NCBI RefSeq assembly: GCF_963855985.1
Contig: NC_087090.1
Span: 16,180,501 to 16,244,500, forward strand
From: Ostrinia nubilalis
Lineage: Eukaryota > Arthropoda > Insecta > Lepidoptera > Crambidae
Length of the DNA stretch: 64,000 nt
Direction: 5' to 3'
Shown here: piece by piece, positions 11,269 through 22,678 of the stretch
Position numbering within the stretch: position 1 is the stretch's first letter
Layout: each line of letters opens with the position of its first letter
Made by a program: the position numbers and the translations under genes
Notes under the pieces: generated by a model
Databases searched by the model: none
Told to the model about the DNA's origin: nothing
What the model saw: only the letters and a program-made list of their open reading frames with translations

Positions 11269-12674
11269 TAAGGTACTTGATACAAATAAGGCCTACCTAA
11301 CTTTAAATGCTTATATTTCAATAAATATTAACGCCAGTCAACAAAAACAAGGTTAATTAACTTCTTCCATCCTTTAATTTTAGCAATATTACAAAAAACA
11401 ACACAATTTTTAACTAAATCTATTCAAAATAAGCAAATTACGAAACCACTGATTTTGGCTTTAATAAATCACCTACACGGAATAAGGCCTATATGATTCA
11501 AATGCCTGTAGACCTTAAAATTGAGGTTGTATTAAACAAAACGCGGTCTTATAACATTAAACACGTCGATTTGTTTGCGTTATGAAAATTTTACATACCA
11601 AGTTAACAGAAATATACTGTATATCTCTAGATAAACTTATATTCCACTTATTAAGAATAATACATAAATTATAGACAAAATTAAATATTCATAGTAACAA
11701 AGTAATGATTCCTTACTTAAATTATCAAAAAAAATATCAAAAACAAACAATATTATTTTTTTGTATTGGGCTTATTAAAACACCGTGTTCGAATAAGGCC
11801 TACACATAAAACCTTTTAAATAAATCAGTTTAGGGACATCATTATTAGTCTTGAATTTTTGTAAACAAAATGAGATCTCAATTTTTGTTAGAACCAGGGC
11901 ATAAAAAGGCTTCTAAATCATCTTTACGAATTCCTACACAATCTTCGTGATACCACCAAAAGCAGTCCTTTATGGTAGCATATCTGCTACATTTTTTTCG
12001 AAAAAAGGCATGATAATACCAGCTTTTATTCTCCTTTCCTTTAGAATTATACATACGGCTTTTTTTCTTATTTTTAATTGGTTTTGTATTTTGTTTCTTT
12101 TTTTTTTACAGGTTTAGTAATTTTTTTCGACTCTATTTTCTTTATCTTTTCTGTGCTGTTAGTAAAATTCTTATTAAATAAATTTTTAGTTACTCTTTGA
12201 CTCATTTAGTTTAATGAATTTGTCCGTAATCAGGTGTTGACATAAGTATCTAATATGGCCTACCATGCTGAAATAAGGCCTAGGCCTTATTAGATATCTC
12301 GCTCTTGTTGTCTTTAAAAATTTACAAATAATGCATCTATAGCCAGTAGTACAAATGAAAGTAATTATTAGCTAGTAAGAAATATTTAGAAACGATTACA
12401 ACGAAAAGCTTAATCTAAAACTGCGTCATTTTACCAAAAATTTAAGATGAAATCGCCAGATTTTTATAAGAGAGCAAGAAATCACCCACCACCTTAGAAG
12501 AACGAGTGCCAATTGGTGCTGGGATCGTGGATCGGGACGCTCTTGCACTCTACCGGGTTGTAGGGCATATGAGTACGCGTTCTTGAAGTATTATCCCGGT
12601 TGGATTTATTTATCTGTGTTTTCTGATGTATAGGCCTTATTAGAACGTAGGCCTTATTTGTATCAAGTACCTTA
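11269..12674. mobile_element. 1.4 kb inverted-repeat DNA transposon with AATAAGGCCTA motifs
   Basis: The left end TAAGGTACTTGATACAAATA (then AGGCCTAC) is mirrored at the right end as GTAGGCCTTATTTGTATCAA then GTACCTTA. TAT lies on each side and may be a 3 bp target duplication. The motif AATAAGGCCTA or its complement recurs at about 11284, 11474, 11795, 12274 (palindromic) and 12632-12656. A minus-strand coding remnant lies inside. The superfamily cannot be named from the ends alone. Confidence 0.75.
11885..12205 (-). pseudogene. Decayed transposase with PHD-like C-terminus
   Basis: The minus strand starts with MSQRVTKNLF and a Lys-rich stretch. After frameshifts and stops it gives KDCFWWYHEDCVGIRKDDLE then AFLCPGS and a stop. 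The W-x-H-x-x-C ... F-x-C-P pattern resembles the tail of the PHD-type zinc finger at the C-terminus of several insect DNA-transposon proteins. The rest is too broken to classify. Confidence 0.45.
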
Positions 12675-12695
12675 TATCCGGTTACGCCCGGTTAG

Positions 12696-12842
12696 GTATA
12701 GGACAGTCAGAGTCAAATAGCTCGTGACACCCAAAGTGGCCAAAAAGTTGACAACACAACCCTGTTAGTTGTAACAAAGACATGTTGCGAACTTTTTGAC
12801 TACTTTGGGTGTCACGAACTACATATTTGACACTGACTATAC
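12696..12842. mobile_element. Palindromic MITE, 'ACAGTC...GACTGT' family, copy 1
   Basis: The arms contain 'cgtgacacccaaagtggcca' on the left and its near complement 'actttgggtgtcacgaact' on the right, with 'aaaaagtt/aactttttg' inside. A second copy at 43114-43627 is interrupted by a SINE. Confidence 0.75.
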
Positions 12843-12854
12843 CTACAGTTACCT

Positions 12855-12980
12855 ATCGTAAAGGTAGCAGGGAAGCGCTGGACGCAGGCCGCTACCAATC
12901 GATCAACATGGAAAGCATTGGGGGAGGCCTGTGTTCAGCAGTGGACGTCCTATGGCTGAAATGATGATGATGATGATGAT
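12855..12980 (+). mobile_element. RTE-type LINE 3' end, (ATG)-tail subfamily
   Basis: Contains 'gcgctggacgcaggccgcta', then 'aagcattgggggaggcc' and 'cctatggctgaa', followed by GATGATGATG. It is 5'-truncated and starts only 13 bp after the MITE at 12696-12842. Confidence 0.78.
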
Positions 12981-14589
12981 ACGGTCTACAGTTAAACTAA
13001 ACATGCATAATGGATGAATGAATACATTTTAATTTGGCAAAACAGTCTTAGGAATTTAATATGGATTCCACTTGTTTCTTCTCGGTAAAAAATCAAAATA
13101 ACATCAGCAGACTAACAGTTAGGAGTTCATTAATTAATGTGAGAAAATATTAATTAATCGTTTCATGGAGCTAATGAACCATTTTACAGGTTTAACGATA
13201 ACCGCCACAAAAACACGGCATTCGGAACGGTATTAATTAACGTTATTTATATAACTACTACGTTTTTAATAACTCCACACTGATAGTTTATTTCGATACA
13301 AAAATACTGTAATAATACAATCTCTGTTAGTAAATTGGAATTTATAGATTCTTCATAAACATTTTTTGTAAATAAAATATGAAATTAATTAGTTTGCAAA
13401 GTGTAAAAAAGACTCCTCGATTTCAATTTTGAGTAAAGAAAAGATAAAGATTGAATATTGAATGATATTTTGTCTCTTTCGAAAAAAATAGCTTGTCTGG
13501 CTAAGTATAGGGGATGAAATTTCTTATCTGGAACCCATAGTTTATTAATTTTTTTTTCAAGCTTAATTTTTTTAACTAATACATACAACTTACACAATGC
13601 TTGGTGTTTTTATTTTAGTTTAATTTCGTACTTAGAACCTAAAAAAACATTTCATTTTGTTTTTATAAGCTTAATTATTTTGACTATTTACAATACAAAC
13701 AACTTACAACAAAGCTTAGTGTTTTATTATTTGGTATAGTTTCTTAGTAATGTCCACCTATACACCTAAGAGACTTAAATAAATGTGATTTATAATGATG
13801 ACTCAATTTCAATGCACCTATTTATACCAATATCAAAAACCTATACCGATAATGCAACTGGACAAAGGTTCTCTACAAATATTATAAGGTACAAGCCACA
13901 CTTAATCAAGCTTCGCTTTGTGACGCAGTGGAATGTAGACTTTTCAATTCAATGTTTGAAATTTTCTTCCTTTTGCTAACCAAATTTATGGTGATGCAAA
14001 TATCTGTCTATCTATCTAAATGGTATTTAGGCGGTTTTGTTGTTTTACCTACGTAAATTAGATGTGAGGTATTGTTGACACTCAGAAAATTACTGTTTGA
14101 CTAATTTTTAATTTAACTTTTAGTTACTGGTCGAAACTTGCTACAAAGTGTTATGAGACAAGTTTTACACGTCAGCTATCCAATTTTAGTGATGTTCCCG
14201 TACATAAATTGTTAATGAGCCAAACTTATTTTAGTCAAAAGTTATCCGACGATTGAAAAATCAGCCTTAAGTCATCTTGCAGCGCCTGCACTAACGTAAG
14301 CTCTCCTCAGTGTGGCTCGCACCTAACAGTACAAGGAAGTCGGTCCCTATCGATGTTTTAGTTGTTTTACAAACGATTTTCCGGTCGTGTCCATTGGTTA
14401 ATTATAAACGTTATAATTATATCTGTGTAGTTATACAGTTATATGTTGTTTCCTCGACTAATCGCCATGATGGTTGTTTGTCGCTACCAAAACGATAAAA
14501 TGCTCCTGATTCGAGTTCTGAAAACGTTTTTCCTTGTAGGAAAATATTATCGGTATGTTTGTGTTTTACGTGTCCCGTGTTATTTGACA
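12981..14589. other. AT-rich stretch with a diverged duplication
   Basis: 13545-13630 and 13655-13750 are diverged direct copies ('aagcttaatt...ttgacta', 'aacttaca...gcttggtgtttt'). Nothing else is recognised. The short open frames are not homologous to anything I know. Confidence 0.4.
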
Positions 14590-14814
14590 CTAGCTGTGCC
14601 CGCGACTCCGCGTGATAATAGTTTGAATAATATTAACCTTTTGCAACATTTTTCTTTACTGCTCCACCCCTATAAAGCCTTCCTCAATAAATGTTATACT
14701 GTCTATCAATTAATGGCTATCCTACACAAAAATATATTTTTAAATCGGACCAGTAGTTCCTGAGCAACAAACAAACAAACTCTTCAGCTTTATGATATTA
14801 AGTATACTCGTAGA
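14590..14814 (-). mobile_element. Non-autonomous Helitron
   Basis: Read on the minus strand it starts TCTACGAG, continues 'atatcataaagctgaagag', and ends in the hairpin-containing 'cgcggagtcgcgggcacag' then CTAG. TC at the 5' end, a GC hairpin a few bases before a terminal CTRR, and no inverted repeats or target duplication are the Helitron hallmarks. No Rep/helicase gene. Confidence 0.6.
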
Positions 14815-15059
14815 TGGCTTTTGAGAGGAACGGTTATGGTGGACTGAGAAGCTTTGATTGAATAAATTACCATAATATTACTTATGTTGTTTTATAATAT
14901 TTAATTAATTTATATCACAGACACATAGGGATAGCTTTTTGTTCAGTAGTAAAGTTACGTACTAATTGTTCATATAGGATAGAGCCTAGAGATTTCAATG
15001 CGTAAACGTATATTATTATGTAATAGGTATTTTTATTTTATTTTGTTCGGAAAACATAC

Positions 15060-15240
15060 AGTTAGTAGCGGCAGGTCGCCCATGCGCTGGACTGATCAGG
15101 TCAAAACCGCACTCAATGGTCCACTCCACGAGTGTACAAGAAAGGCTGCAGTGCGGGAGGAATGGCGACGGATTGTGAAGCTTGCCACCAAACCAGGTGT
15201 GACGACCACGACCACTCTGGCAAGAGTGTAGCGACGAAGA
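15060..15240 (+). mobile_element. RTE-like LINE C-terminal remnant
   Basis: The frame reads SSGRSPMRWTDQVKTALNG, then PLHECTRKAAVREEWRRIVK. The R-x-P-x-R-W-(T/S)-D ... A-x-R-x-x-W-R-x-I pattern is the end of an RTE-type reverse transcriptase. It ends in Thr codons and a stop near 15231, then a GA-rich UTR. Confidence 0.65.
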
Positions 15241-15244
15241 AGAG

Positions 15245-15420
15245 AAGAGAGAGAATTAGTTAGTCACCAGGTTGAAATAAAGCCAAGTGCTACCAGGCGA
15301 TGAAAATCGTCAAGACATGGAGCGAGATCAATCGCGAAGCTCAAGACCGAACGCGACGGAGGACTGTTGTGGACGCCCTCTGCCCCATCTAGGGGACATC
15401 GGCCCTTAAGTCAAGTCAGG
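15245..15420 (+). mobile_element. Second LINE 3' fragment
   Basis: The segment 'gtggacgccctctgccccat' followed by 'ctaggggacatcggccct' and 'aagtcaagtcaggtt' looks like another LINE family's C-terminus and 3' tail, abutting the preceding fragment. Start is approximate. Confidence 0.45.
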
Positions 15421-15812
15421 TTAAAATACCTTGGTTGTAACCTAAAATAATACGATTCTCAGCTTCCTTAGCCATTGTTTTCAACCTTTTAAACAATTGC
15501 CACTCCTTTAAATCTTTTTACAATCACAAAAACAATCTTAAAAGCTTGTACCTGATAATAATATCTTATAATCATACTTTGTGCTATTTACAGAACTTAA
15601 GTCAGTATCACACGTCTCCATCGTTGCTTCTTATCTGTAACTGAAATTATTCATACTTTAAATTACCAATAAGTAGATAGGTACTGCACTAGCCCCGATA
15701 TGATCGGGCAGCAAAAAATAACGAATACGATATTCTTTTAGTAGTAGAGTTCCGTGAGTAATTCGTGTGGATAGTTAAACCTTTACTTTTCTCGACTAAT
15801 TTTATTAAGTAA
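15421..15812. other. Unassigned
   Basis: No gene or repeat recognised. Confidence 0.4.
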
Positions 15813-16057
15813 CTAGCGGACCCGACAGACTTCGTTCTGTCAAAAATATTTGGAGAAAACGTTTGTACGGGAAAAAGAAAAGGGCTGTTTTTAGGGGTTT
15901 CCAGGAATTTATTCGAATTTTTCTTGCCGTCCGTACGTAGGATGATTCCTTGAAATTCAACGAATATTAATTTAAAAAAAGGATTGGTAAAATTGGTCCG
16001 GGCGTTGTTGAGCTATGTGGTTACCAACACATTTTGTGATTAATTTTTATATTAAAG
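15813..16057 (-). mobile_element. Non-autonomous Helitron-like element
   Basis: It begins on the plus strand CTAGCGGACCCGACAGACTTC, which on the minus strand is the 3' end: a hairpin (GACAG...CTGTC) and then CTAG. The interior 'agggctgtttttaggggttt' matches the reverse complement of the Helitron end at 28395-28526, so the two are one family in opposite orientation. The 5' end is approximate. Confidence 0.6.
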
Positions 16058-16426
16058 ACTAAATTAACTCAAAATTACAATCAATTTCAGTTATGCAGCG
16101 TTGTACTCGTAGGTATAAGCGACAAGGGCGTAACACGAAACTCTCACCGTAGGTGTCCTCCCGTAACTTAAACATACAGTATTTACACCTTAAAAACAAA
16201 ATGTTTCCTGATTACGGTATAGTGTGTTTAAAACTTATGACGGTAAAAGAAAAAAACATTTATTTTCAATTTTCTATCAAAAAGCTTCAATCGAGTTCAT
16301 TGGTAAGGATTTTTTTGTCGTTTATATTTAAAATGGCAATAGAAAAACGACCACATTACATTAGTGATTAATTTCTTACCTACGTCGCTTTGCTCTTCAG
16401 TGACATCTACCTTTAATAGCATGCAA

Positions 16427-16543
16427 GTCAAAGGAAGCAGAAAGGCGCTGGACGCAGGCCGCTACCAACCGGGCAACATGAAAAGCATTGGCGGTGGCCT
16501 ATGTTCAGCAATGGACGTCCTATGGCTAATATGATGATGATGA
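16427..16543 (+). mobile_element. RTE-type LINE 3' end, (ATG)-tail subfamily
   Basis: Contains 'aaaggcgctggacgcaggcc' and 'tggacgtcctatggctaat' followed by ATGATGATGA. 5'-truncated and diverged. Confidence 0.75.
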
Positions 16544-17270
16544 AGACAAATGACTTGTGCGGAACCCAGCCTTTACACTCCAGTCTGCCCATAATATCTG
16601 CAAAAGTATTCCGATCTAGAATATCTCCATGTGTGTAATATCGGCTTATCTATGGCATGTGGTAGGGGAGGCCCCTCCCACTTGGAGGTCGACAACTGGT
16701 CGAACAGGTTCCTTAGTAACCTTCAATTGACTGGAGACTTGTAATGAGCTGTTTTTAAAACTTGTAATTTTAACGGCTTGCTGGTATGTAGGTACAGGTA
16801 CAGTCAAATAGGAAAAACTAAACAGTGAAACATCCATTAAAGTAGCAATAGCTACAATTTTGCAGTAATGTACAGTGAGATAAACTAGCGATTGCATAGG
16901 TATAAGATTCAAAATTGCCTAAAACAGAAAACTGAATTAAACTAATTTGAACTCTTCATCTTAGTCAATTTACATTGAAAAACATGATATAGGTACTGAA
17001 TGCCACTCAAAAGCTCTTATAAGATTTGACAACTGTGAACTTAAAAATAATGTTTTATTAAGTATTTTTAAGAAACTACAACAGTTTATCAATTATGATT
17101 AACTACAGACATTTGCCAAGTAGGTAGTCCTTCACTTTCCCCTCTGGCCAGTTGGGTTGGGGACCTATTTGATTATTCGCATTATGTGACCTAATGTCAC
17201 CGTATACTGCCTCCACTGCTAGAACCAAATGGCAAACACATACCAAGTAAAGTACACAACGATCAAAATA
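16544..17270. other. Unassigned
   Basis: No gene or repeat recognised. A minus-strand frame at 16646-16912 (88 aa) has no recognisable domain. Confidence 0.4.
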
Positions 17271-17372
17271 ACTGCACGCAGGAAGATTTAATGAATGCTA
17301 CAGACAACGCCACTCTTGTAGCGGAGTTGGGCTGACACTGTATAGGTTTGTTGTCGACACGACAAGAAGAAG
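17271..17372 (+). repeat. Dispersed repeat, copy 1 (other copy at 35681)
   Basis: It shares 'gatttaatgaatgctac', 'acaacgccactcttgtagcg' and 'ttgttgtcgacacgacaaga' with 35681-35775, in the same orientation. It is conserved over about 100 bp and probably part of a retroelement. Class unknown. Confidence 0.6.
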
Positions 17373-17481
17373 AACTATCGAAATACATAAGAAAACATCC
17401 AAAGAGCTTGCCAGAACATGCCGCGCGAAATATTACATTTAAAATTATAAGAGAATATCAAAGTCAATGAAATTATAAAAA

Positions 17482-17805
17482 GCATAATTTACCATTGCAT
17501 AATAACCGAGTTTCCCAATATCATTGGTGTTTACACTCGTTTAGTCGTGTAAGATTATTAATACTGAATGCAAGTTCTAGAAGCCTTCTAGAACAATACT
17601 TGCATGAGACTTTTGCACGCATTAGTATTTCCCATTGCAAAATAACCGAGTTTCCCGTTCGTTTAGCCCTGTAAGGTTTAAGCACTTTACCCGCGCGACA
17701 GCTTAAATTAAAAAAAGACAGAAATTATAACCGGCATAATTTAGCATTGCAAAATAACCGAGTTTCCCAATATCACTGGTGTTTACACTCGTTTAGTCGT
17801 GTAAG
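17482..17805. repeat. Interspersed direct repeats, 'ATAACCGAGTTTCCC' unit
   Basis: Three copies of a 45-73 bp unit, at 17482-17553, 17631-17675 (internally deleted) and 17733-17805. The outer two share 'tggtgtttacactcgtttag' and a preceding 'gaaattataa'. The outer copies are spaced 251 bp apart. Confidence 0.75.
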
Positions 17806-19061
17806 CATCCGTCAATGGCGCGCAAACAAATTAGCGCCGCGCCGGCCGCTGTATTAAGAAATAAATTGGGAGACGGTGCCAGGGCTGACTCTGGTGTGAT
17901 TGTTAAAAAATCCTGAGATTGTCCTTTGGTGACCCCGTTTTGAGATAAAAATATTTTGAGGTCTTGTAGAAACGGAAGTCTAATTTCAATGTTATCAGTT
18001 AATAGATTATAATTTTATTTGATTTTAAGCGTGTAAAGGTTTTTAGCACTCACTCAATGTAAATCTAAGAGCTGACAGGGCAAGGTAATAAACAACGAGA
18101 CATTTAGAGGCTTAAAAGGAACATTATTTTATTATTTAGTCCGTACTAAATATAGTAGTTAAGTACAAATATAGAGTTTTTTTTAATGGTTGACCAGTTA
18201 TCTATTAAGGCTCTACTTTAGCTGTTTAGGAACCTATTTTTTTATTTGATTAAATGCAGTTTTGATCAGCATTTTCGAGAAACTGCTTTTCTTTTTTGCG
18301 AATTTAAAAGCAGTTCTAAAAAGTATCACTTATGTCAATTCAACCGCCTAACGTTTGGCAGCCCTACTTCAAGTAGGGAGAACTGCCCGCGGCTTCGCAT
18401 ATAAATTGCAGATTTACGCATAATCTTTCATTTTTCAAGTCGGCTAATGTCGTGTCGACTGACATCGCCTCCTCTGATCATCACTCAGGACATCATAACA
18501 CAATATTATTAATAACTATTAACATATTTTTAAAATATATTAGCATTTACACGCGGTTTAACTTGCAAGGCGGCTTGTTAACAACTTGAAATTTACTTTT
18601 CGCGTCCGTTTTTGTGATCGTTTTGTAATTTTACTAATAACTAAATTTTTACGCGTGGCAATTGTTTTGCAGAAGGATTATTCACTGATCCTTATTATTA
18701 ATAATAATACTATGTAATAATTAATGAGAGTAGGAGTTTTATGACAGCAATGTTAATTGCTCTACATTAATTTGATCATTTTGAATTAGTATCGTTGTTT
18801 TCAATTAAGTAATAAAAACTACTAAGTAGTCGTTAATATTAATTACGCATATGCTGATTTGTATGTACGCAACTGGTTTACTACTTTTTGTACCATTTTT
18901 TAAGAATAGAGTCACCGTTAGTAATTTTGTTTTGATTGAATATCTAAAATTCTGTGGTTTTAGTTGGTTTTAGTATTTGAACTGATGGTGGCGCCCTCTT
19001 GCAAATGTCAAAACAACTTCTTCTTTGTTGATGGCGGTGAACTTGTGCATTTTCGCCAAAT
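17806..19061. other. Mostly unassigned; GC-rich patch at 17815-17860
   Basis: 17815-17860 ('atggcgcgcaaacaaattag', 'gccgcgccggccgctg') is a short CpG-rich patch. 18985 and 19081 share 'gatggtggcgccctct', a diverged direct repeat. No gene recognised. Confidence 0.35.
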
Positions 19062-19402
19062 TTGCTAAAACCCGTATGTGATGGTGGCGCCCTCTATTTA
19101 CTTTTTTCTTTTAATATTGTAATTTTTATTTTTTTTATTTTGTTTTCTCTCTTTTGTTTGTTTTTTGTGTATTGTCTCATCTCATGTTTGTTTCCAGCTC
19201 TCTCCAAAAATGGTCACCGCAGAATAACAGCGTCGTGTTCTGGTTTTATTACACTCCAGAGCATGACACATGCTGAGCGGTGGCCAATTTTGGTTCTAAC
19301 TTATACTTGTTTTTTGTTATCTCACTCTGTGTGTTATATTTTTTAAGTTTGAACCAAATAAATGTTTTTCTTTCTTTCTTCTTTCTTTCTTTCTTTCTTA
19401 AA
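19062..19402 (+). mobile_element. Probable retroposon 3' end with (TTTC)n tail
   Basis: The segment ends 'gaaccaaataaatg' then a TTTCTTTC microsatellite, matching a retroposon 3' UTR with an AATAAA signal and simple-repeat tail. It contains 'aataacagcgtcgtgttctg' and 'gctgagcggtggccaatttt'. No conserved domain is visible in its 94-codon frame. Confidence 0.35.
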
Positions 19403-20272
19403 ATACTATTATTTTTCAGTTAAGTCTAAAAAATATATAATCTTATCCAATTTTAATTGTTTTTGTGTTACAAATCTATGCCAGCTAATTTCTTAATCTT
19501 ATCGTTTTATAAGATTTTAAGGAAAAACAACTTGTTACGGTACAAAACCTTAAGGCCGGGTAGCAGAGAAAATGGCGAAAATGAGGTTTTCATTTTTCAT
19601 TTTTGAGGTACTAAACAGTAAAATTAAAGGCTAAGATTTTTATTGGGCATAGTTGAGGATATTTTCTAGGGCTATTAACGGATGGAAACACGATTTGATG
19701 AAGTTGACTCGATAGAATAAATTCCCAAAGTTACCTCTATTCGTTTTCTATTTATGGTTTTATTTTTAAAATAAGCGATTTGAGATTCTAAATCTTTTAC
19801 TAAACTAAAGTTCAGAAATAACTTGAGGGCTTTTAACGGATGAAATTTTTATATTGGGTCTTATTTAGTTACAATGTTAAAAAATGTGGAAAAAATCGTC
19901 CATAACGGCTTGGACAATCTCAATCAGTCGCGCGGTGGCGCTTACGGAGGACGGACGCGTGTCAGTTTTTTGGCCGTGACAGTTCGCGAGTGGTCAATAT
20001 TTTTGACAATGATGACTTTGATGAGTCACAGTATAATAATATCAGTGTTACTGGAGAAAGCTTAAATTTTTGATAATTAAAAATTATCAATTTTGTCTAC
20101 CTATTGAAATTTAAATCGTTCGCATCCTTTTAAACGAAGACTTTACTCATGATACATAGTACATTCCTCAAATATGAGACAAAACCAATGAGTTAAAATT
20201 ACATTTTAATAGTACTTACATACAATCGTCTTACACTCTTTAGAAGAGCACACTGACACAAATAAATAATAA
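19403..20272. other. Unassigned AT-rich stretch
   Basis: No gene or repeat ends recognised. 19590-19870 has a faint internal repetition ('cttttaacggatg', 'gctattaacggatgg'). Confidence 0.35.
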
Positions 20273-21135
20273 AAAATACTGTCTAAGGTCTGTAGCTTAA
20301 GGTCTAAGCTGTAAGATAGAAGAATCTTCTAGCCAAAAAGATGGCAGATGCAGCAGATGTCAACGGATTTAAAACTGGAGTTCATATGACTCCTTGTAGA
20401 CTTGAGTCTCTAGAGCGTCCCTTCCTCCACCATGCGTAAGAATTTTCACAAAAATACTGTCTAAGGTCTGTAGCTAAAGGTCTACGCTGCAAGATGGAAG
20501 AATCTTCTAACCAAAAAGATGGCAGATGCAGCAGATGTCAACGGATTTAAAACTGGAGTTCATGTGTATCCTTGTAGTTTTGAGTCTCTAGAGCAGTGGT
20601 TCTTAACCTTTAAGTCATGAGGGACCATTTTACCAAATTTCTGTCTTGTCAGGGACCACCTCATAATCGGTCAAAACCAGTTTGACTGCAAAAATCAGTT
20701 AAAAGTGGTTTTGACCAAGGTGTGCAAGTGCACATCGTGGATTACTTGGAATGCCTCCAGGGACCACCAGTGGTCCGCGGACCACCGGTTAAGAACCACT
20801 GCTCTAGAGCGTCCCTTCATCCACTATGCGTAAGAATGTTTCAAAAATACTGTCTAAGGTCTGTAGCTAAAGGTTTAAGCTGCAAGATAGAAGAATCTTC
20901 TAGCCAAAAAGATGGCAGATGCAGCAGATGTCAACGGATTTAAAACTTGGAGTTCATGTGACTCCTTCTAGACTTGAGTCTCTAGAGCGTCCCTTTCTCC
21001 ACCATGCGTAAAAGTTTTCCAAAAATACTGTCTGAGGTCTGTAATAAAAGTCTAAACTGCAAGATAGAAGAATCTTTTAGCCAAAAACATGGCAGATTCA
21101 GCATATATCAACGGATTTAAGACTGGACTGGCACC
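20273..21135. repeat. Four-copy tandem array, ~177 bp unit
   Basis: Units begin 'aaaatactgtctaaggtctg' at about 20273, 20452, 20845 and 21021. Each carries 'aagatggcagatgcagcaga' and 'ttgagtctctagagcgtccc'. Once the hAT element at 20594-20801 and one copy of its 8 bp duplication are removed, unit lengths are about 178, 176 and 176 bp. The last unit is truncated near 'aagactgga'. No coding function is evident. Confidence 0.85.
20594..20801. mobile_element. Non-autonomous hAT element inside the tandem array
   Basis: The 208 bp element has perfect 15 bp inverted ends (CAGTGGTTCTTAACC / GGTTAAGAACCACTG) and a perfect 8 bp flanking duplication CTCTAGAG (20586-20593, 20802-20809). The uninterrupted array units show the empty site. 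The subterminal 'ggaccac...gtggtccgcgg' motifs are typical of this MITE type. Confidence 0.92.
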
Positions 21136-22555
21136 ACCTTGTAATGTCATCCTCTCATTGTTATCTGTAATGTAAATTATTTTTAAAATGTATTTAAAAA
21201 ATAAAATGTTCGTTTTATTATTTCAATAATCTGACCTCTCAACTCAACTACACTACACAAACACCTTTGTTTGCAACTGTACTGACGAAACCTCGATATT
21301 ATACCGTTCATTTAAGATGGCAAGCTTTTTGCTGCGGTAATGCACTCCAGGTAACCGTGTGTGATGCTTATTGCTCATAGTGATTTTCGATACAGAGCCC
21401 CGTACATATTTATACATAAATTATGGAAAGAAAACACCCAGACCAATACAAACAAATATGTATGCAATTTTAGTATGATATTTTTATTTATTAATTAACA
21501 AAAAGACTGAACAAAATTGATGCGTGTACTGATTAATGTAATTAACCACATGCAAAGCTTTGTGAATTGTAACAACTATAATTTATTTATTATCCAAGCT
21601 CTAAATAATCGCTACTACGAGTAACTGATCATAAAATGTTTTTCCAATCGCTCAAGCTCCCGAGGATCTACCGATAGGTCGGGTGACGTAATCTTGAAAT
21701 TCTTTTAGCCGGCGCGGAACTTCCGGAAGGTCGGGTGACGCCACGCCTCTTTGAACCGTGTTTACTTTGGCAGTTATACCTATTCTATATTTATTCGATT
21801 CTAAAATACATTCCCAAAAATTTTGAAAGTTGTTTTAATTTGTATCACTTGGATATGATTTGTATTAGAAAGTGCTGTGAGTATGACGCTTGAACGGAAG
21901 GAAGTCAACCTAACCTAACCAACTGCGTATTTCTAAACTGCGTATTTCTATACTGTGTAGCCGCGAGAGCTCTTTGGCGCGCTGTCTTCAGCGAAGTATT
22001 GCGCGCGCAGATTTTGACAGCGCGAAATACCTACTTTAGCAGAAATACCAAGCCTTAAACTAGTCAACGATAACAACCACCTTTCCCCAACACAATTTCC
22101 ATAAACAAAGGAAATTACCCCAAAAAAGAGTCACTAATGATCCAGACTTGTTTGGAGTGATCCCTTCCCAAAGATGGCCGAATTTCCGCCGAAGCCTTGC
22201 CGGAAGCGACGCCATGTTTACAGAGCGCGCGGAGCCGTCATCGCGAATTTTAAACAGGCGGCGATTGTTTCGATACTTCTCGTAATGTTCGCGGCGAGTA
22301 GAGTCAATCGGTTACTGATAGAGCAGCGGTTAAACGTAGAGACGTTTTGTGGAGGAAACGATTGATTTTATGAAGTGATGGATGGATATTTTTTCAATTT
22401 TTTTCCACCAACGCGGTCTTCGATGCGTATCGAAACTTGTCATTCATAAAGTTAGGGCACGGACCTATTACATAAAATATATTAGTTGATGTGCAGTCCT
22501 CCGTAAACTAATATTACTATTTATAAGTGATTTATAAGGAAATACTTTTGATGTC
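21136..22555. other. No gene seen; GC patch and short repeats
   Basis: 21660-21750 has a short duplication ('aggtcgggtgacg' twice), 21908-21920 a short CCTAA run, and 21925-21955 'actgcgtatttcta' twice. 22180-22300 is a CpG-richer patch with a 63-codon frame of no known homology. Confidence 0.4.
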
Positions 22556-22678
22556 CACCTACAAGGTGGACCGACGACGTCGTAAAGGTAGCGGGGAAGC
22601 GCTGGACGCAGGCCGCTACCAATCGATCAAAAGCTGTGGACGTCCTATGGCTGAAATGATGATGACGATGATGATGAA
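22556..22678 (+). mobile_element. RTE-type LINE 3' end with internal deletion
   Basis: The copy reads through 'tggaccgacgacgtcgtaaa' and 'gaagcgctggacgcaggccg', then jumps to 'tggacgtcctatggctgaa'. It lacks the ~35 bp 'ggaaagcattgggggaggcc' section seen in other copies. (ATG)-type tail. Confidence 0.78.

Noticed and set aside
19062..19346. 94 aa hydrophobic membrane protein
   Set aside because: The hydrophobic stretch comes from a T-rich tract in a probable retroposon 3' UTR, so it reflects base composition.
21908..21920. Telomeric CCTAA repeat
   Set aside because: Only two to three units, also at about 40109; too short to be a telomere or a telomere-type insertion.
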